Assembly: GCA_032111745.1 (NCBI GenBank)
Contig: JAULUH010000105.1
Coordinates: 1-34,929, forward strand
Direction: 5' to 3'
DNA: 34,929 bases
Origin: JAULUH01 sp032111745
GTDB taxonomy: Bacteria; Chloroflexota; Anaerolineae; JAAEKA01
Within the stretch, counting starts at the first letter, position 1; each line of letters begins with the position of its first letter. Shown one piece after another: positions 33,303 to 34,929 of the stretch. Below the pieces are notes generated by a model that made no database searches, was not told where the DNA came from, and saw only the letters and a program-made list of their open reading frames with translations. The position numbers and the translations under genes are program-made.

Positions 33303-34929
33303 GCGAACAAGTATTCGTTGCCCGTGATCAAGAGCTCCGCCTGCTGGAGGGGTTCCTCGACCGCGCGCTGGGCGGCGAGGGCCAGGTCGTCTTTGTGGCC
33401 GGAGAGGCAGGCAGCGGCAAGACCACCTTGATCCTGGAGTTCCTGCGCCGGGCGCAACACAGGCAGCCGGACCTCGTCGCCGCCATGGGTAACTGCAACG
33501 CCCAGATCGGCGTCGGCGACGCCTACCTGCCCTGGCGCGAGATCCTCCTCACCCTGACCAGCGACGTGCAGGAGGCCAGGAGCAAGGAGCCCGTCCACGT
33601 CGAGAACTCCCAACGCCTCCGCCAGATCCTGGCCCACTCCGGCATGTTCGTGCTGCTGGTGGCCCCTGACCTGGCCGGCGTCTTCCTGCCCGGCGGCAAG
33701 GTCATCTCCACGGTGAGCAAGGCCCTGGCCAAGCAGCTGGGCCTCGAGGACAGGCTGAAGAGCCAGACGAAGGTCAAGAGCGCCCAAACGGACCTGGCCC
33801 AACCCACCCTGGCCCAGGACCAGATCTTCGAGCAGTACGCCAACTTCCTGGCCAAGGTGTCCGGCGAGGCCCCCCTGGTCCTCATCGTCGACGACCTGCA
33901 GTGGGCCGACGAGTCCTCCATCGCCCTGTTCTTTCACCTGGCCCGCCGCATCGCCAAACACCGCATCCTCCTCGTCGGCACCTACCGCCCCGAGGAGGTC
34001 GCCATGGGCCGGGATGGCGCGCGCCATCCGTTGGAGAAAGTCATCGCCGAAGTGCGGCGTTACCAGGGCGATGCTATCGTCGAGCTGGAGATTGGCGATC
34101 TCACGGCGGCCAGGCACTTTGTTGACGCTTACGTCGATAGCCAACCCAACCGGCTGGGCTATGAGTTCCGCCAGAAGCTGGCCGAACTCACCCGCGGCCA
34201 TCCCCTGTTTGTAACCGAGCTCTTGCTGACCATGCAGGCGCGCGGCGAGCTGGTCAAGGATGAGCAAGATCGCTGGATCGAATGCGCCTCGTTTCGTTGG
34301 GACCGCCTGCCGGCCCGCATCGACGGCGTGCTTCAGGAACGTGTCGATCGACTGCCAGCCGAGGACCGGGAATCGTTGATCACCGCCAGTGTGCAAGGGC
34401 AACACTTCCTGGCCGAGGTCGTCGCCCAGCTTCAGAAGGTTAGCCCCCGGGAGCTGGTTTCTCGCTTGAGTGGTGAGCTCAGCCGGGAGCAGCGGCTGGT
34501 CCTGGCCGAGGGCATGGAGCGCATCGGCGAGCGCCGGCTGTCCGCCTACGTGTTCCGGCACCATCTGATCCAGAGCTACCTGCAGGGCCGGCTGGATGTG
34601 GCGGAGCTCGCCTACCTGCACGAGGACATCGGCAATGCCCTGGAGGAGATCTACGCCGCGCAGGCGGACGATATCGCCGTACAGCTGGCCTGGCATTTCG
34701 CGGAGGCCGGCGTGACCGGCAAGGCGGTCCACTATTTAGGCCGTGCCGGGGAGCTTGCCGCCGCGCGCTACGCCAACGCCGAGGCCGAACAGCACTTCAC
34801 CCGGGCCCTGGAGCTAGCCCCGCCTCAGGATCTGAACACCCGCTTCGAGCTGCTGCTGGCTCGGGAGGCTGTCTACGGCTGGCAGGGCAACCGGGAGGCC
34901 CAGGAACGCGATCTTGCCGCCCTGGCTGC
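33299..34929 (+). CDS. Large AAA_16 (STAND-like) ATPase, 3' end outside the window
   Basis: 543 residues visible; the frame stays open to the right edge. Residues 5-210 are an AAA_16 domain: VARDQELRLLEGFLDRAL, Walker A GEAGSGKTT (35-43, Lys41), and Walker B VLIVDDLQWAD (194-204) with Asp198/Asp199. Then come LVGTYRPEE and the helical region GHPLFVTELLLTM typical of LuxR/MalT-type and adenylate-cyclase-associated ATPases. From about 475, TPR-like helices begin (AVHYLGRAGELAAARYANAE). The missing C-terminus would show whether there is an HTH, cyclase or only TPRs. The start ATG overlaps the ABC exporter stop, so the two are co-translated, an unusual pairing suggesting that the ATPase senses or controls something linked to export. 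Confidence 0.85.
   Translation, partial: MSEQVFVARDQELRLLEGFLDRALGGEGQVVFVAGEAGSGKTTLILEFLRRAQHRQPDLVAAMGNCNAQIGVGDAYLPWREILLTLTSDVQEARSKEPVHVENSQRLRQILAHSGMFVLLVAPDLAGVFLPGGKVISTVSKALAKQLGLEDRLKSQTKVKSAQTDLAQPTLAQDQIFEQYANFLAKVSGEAPLVLIVDDLQWADESSIALFFHLARRIAKHRILLVGTYRPEEVAMGRDGARHPLEKVIAEVRRYQGDAIVELEIGDLTAARHFVDAYVDSQPNRLGYEFRQKLAELTRGHPLFVTELLLTMQARGELVKDEQDRWIECASFRWDRLPARIDGVLQERVDRLPAEDRESLITASVQGQHFLAEVVAQLQKVSPRELVSRLSGELSREQRLVLAEGMERIGERRLSAYVFRHHLIQSYLQGRLDVAELAYLHEDIGNALEEIYAAQADDIAVQLAWHFAEAGVTGKAVHYLGRAGELAAARYANAEAEQHFTRALELAPPQDLNTRFELLLAREAVYGWQGNREAQERDLAALA

Noticed and set aside
33206..34732. Long - strand open frame opposite the AAA_16 ATPase gene
   Set aside because: The + strand frame has Walker A and B motifs and stays open to the edge; the - strand product shows no family motif.

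Overview
The window is about 35 kb of GC-rich, densely coded bacterial DNA. It carries 25 genes that I can support, two of them cut by the window edges. Gene content suggests a Chloroflexota-type bacterium (Anaerolineae/Caldilineae-like). The pointers are an SdhCDAB complex with two haem-type anchors, paired large membrane glycosyltransferases with beta-rich tails, a LysM-CAP secreted protein, and a B. subtilis-like haem enzyme set beside a radical SAM protein. This placement is inference from gene content. A 10-N gap at 10562-10571 shows the sequence is a draft assembly.

Left part (1-9355): the end of a protein built from 21-residue repeats is translationally coupled to an RDD membrane protein and followed by an FAD amine/amino-acid oxidase-like enzyme (+ strand). 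A LysE-type exporter and a CorC/HlyC-type CBS protein run on the - strand. Then come gyrA, with a terminator-like hairpin in its leader, and an AlbA_2/GHKL ATPase three bases downstream.

Middle (9356-15229): a LysM-CAP secreted protein, then a long palindrome interrupted by the assembly gap, then two multi-spanning membrane proteins (GT39/PMT-like and DUF2142-like) that probably act in envelope glycan assembly. The first of these and the LysM-CAP gene both have promoter-like hexamers placed so that the mRNA would start at or next to the start codon.

Haem supercluster (15230-26893, - strand): an HTH regulator, a radical SAM/SPASM protein, then hemQ-hemH-hemA-hemC-hemD-hemB-hemE-hemL-hemY. Most junctions overlap or are separated by a few bases. 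The set covers glutamyl-tRNA to haem b and fits the coproporphyrin-dependent route: HemE, CgoX-type HemY, a Tyr-containing CpfC-type HemH, and a ChdC-like HemQ. No hemN or hemF is present. The radical SAM protein resembles AhbD/NirJ-type haem enzymes and may give an oxygen-independent last step. A perfect 16-bp palindrome with an FNR/CRP-like core lies centred at -41.5 of the putative cluster promoter. This is the most interesting part of the window.

Right part (27019-34929): a small PPOX/F420-type flavoprotein, then a complete sdhCDAB operon (- strand) with a consensus promoter (TTGACA-N17-TATAAT). A divergently transcribed ABC exporter follows, overlapping by ATGA a large AAA_16 signalling-type ATPase that runs off the right edge. 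The longest stretches without a gene are each about 240-255 bases.
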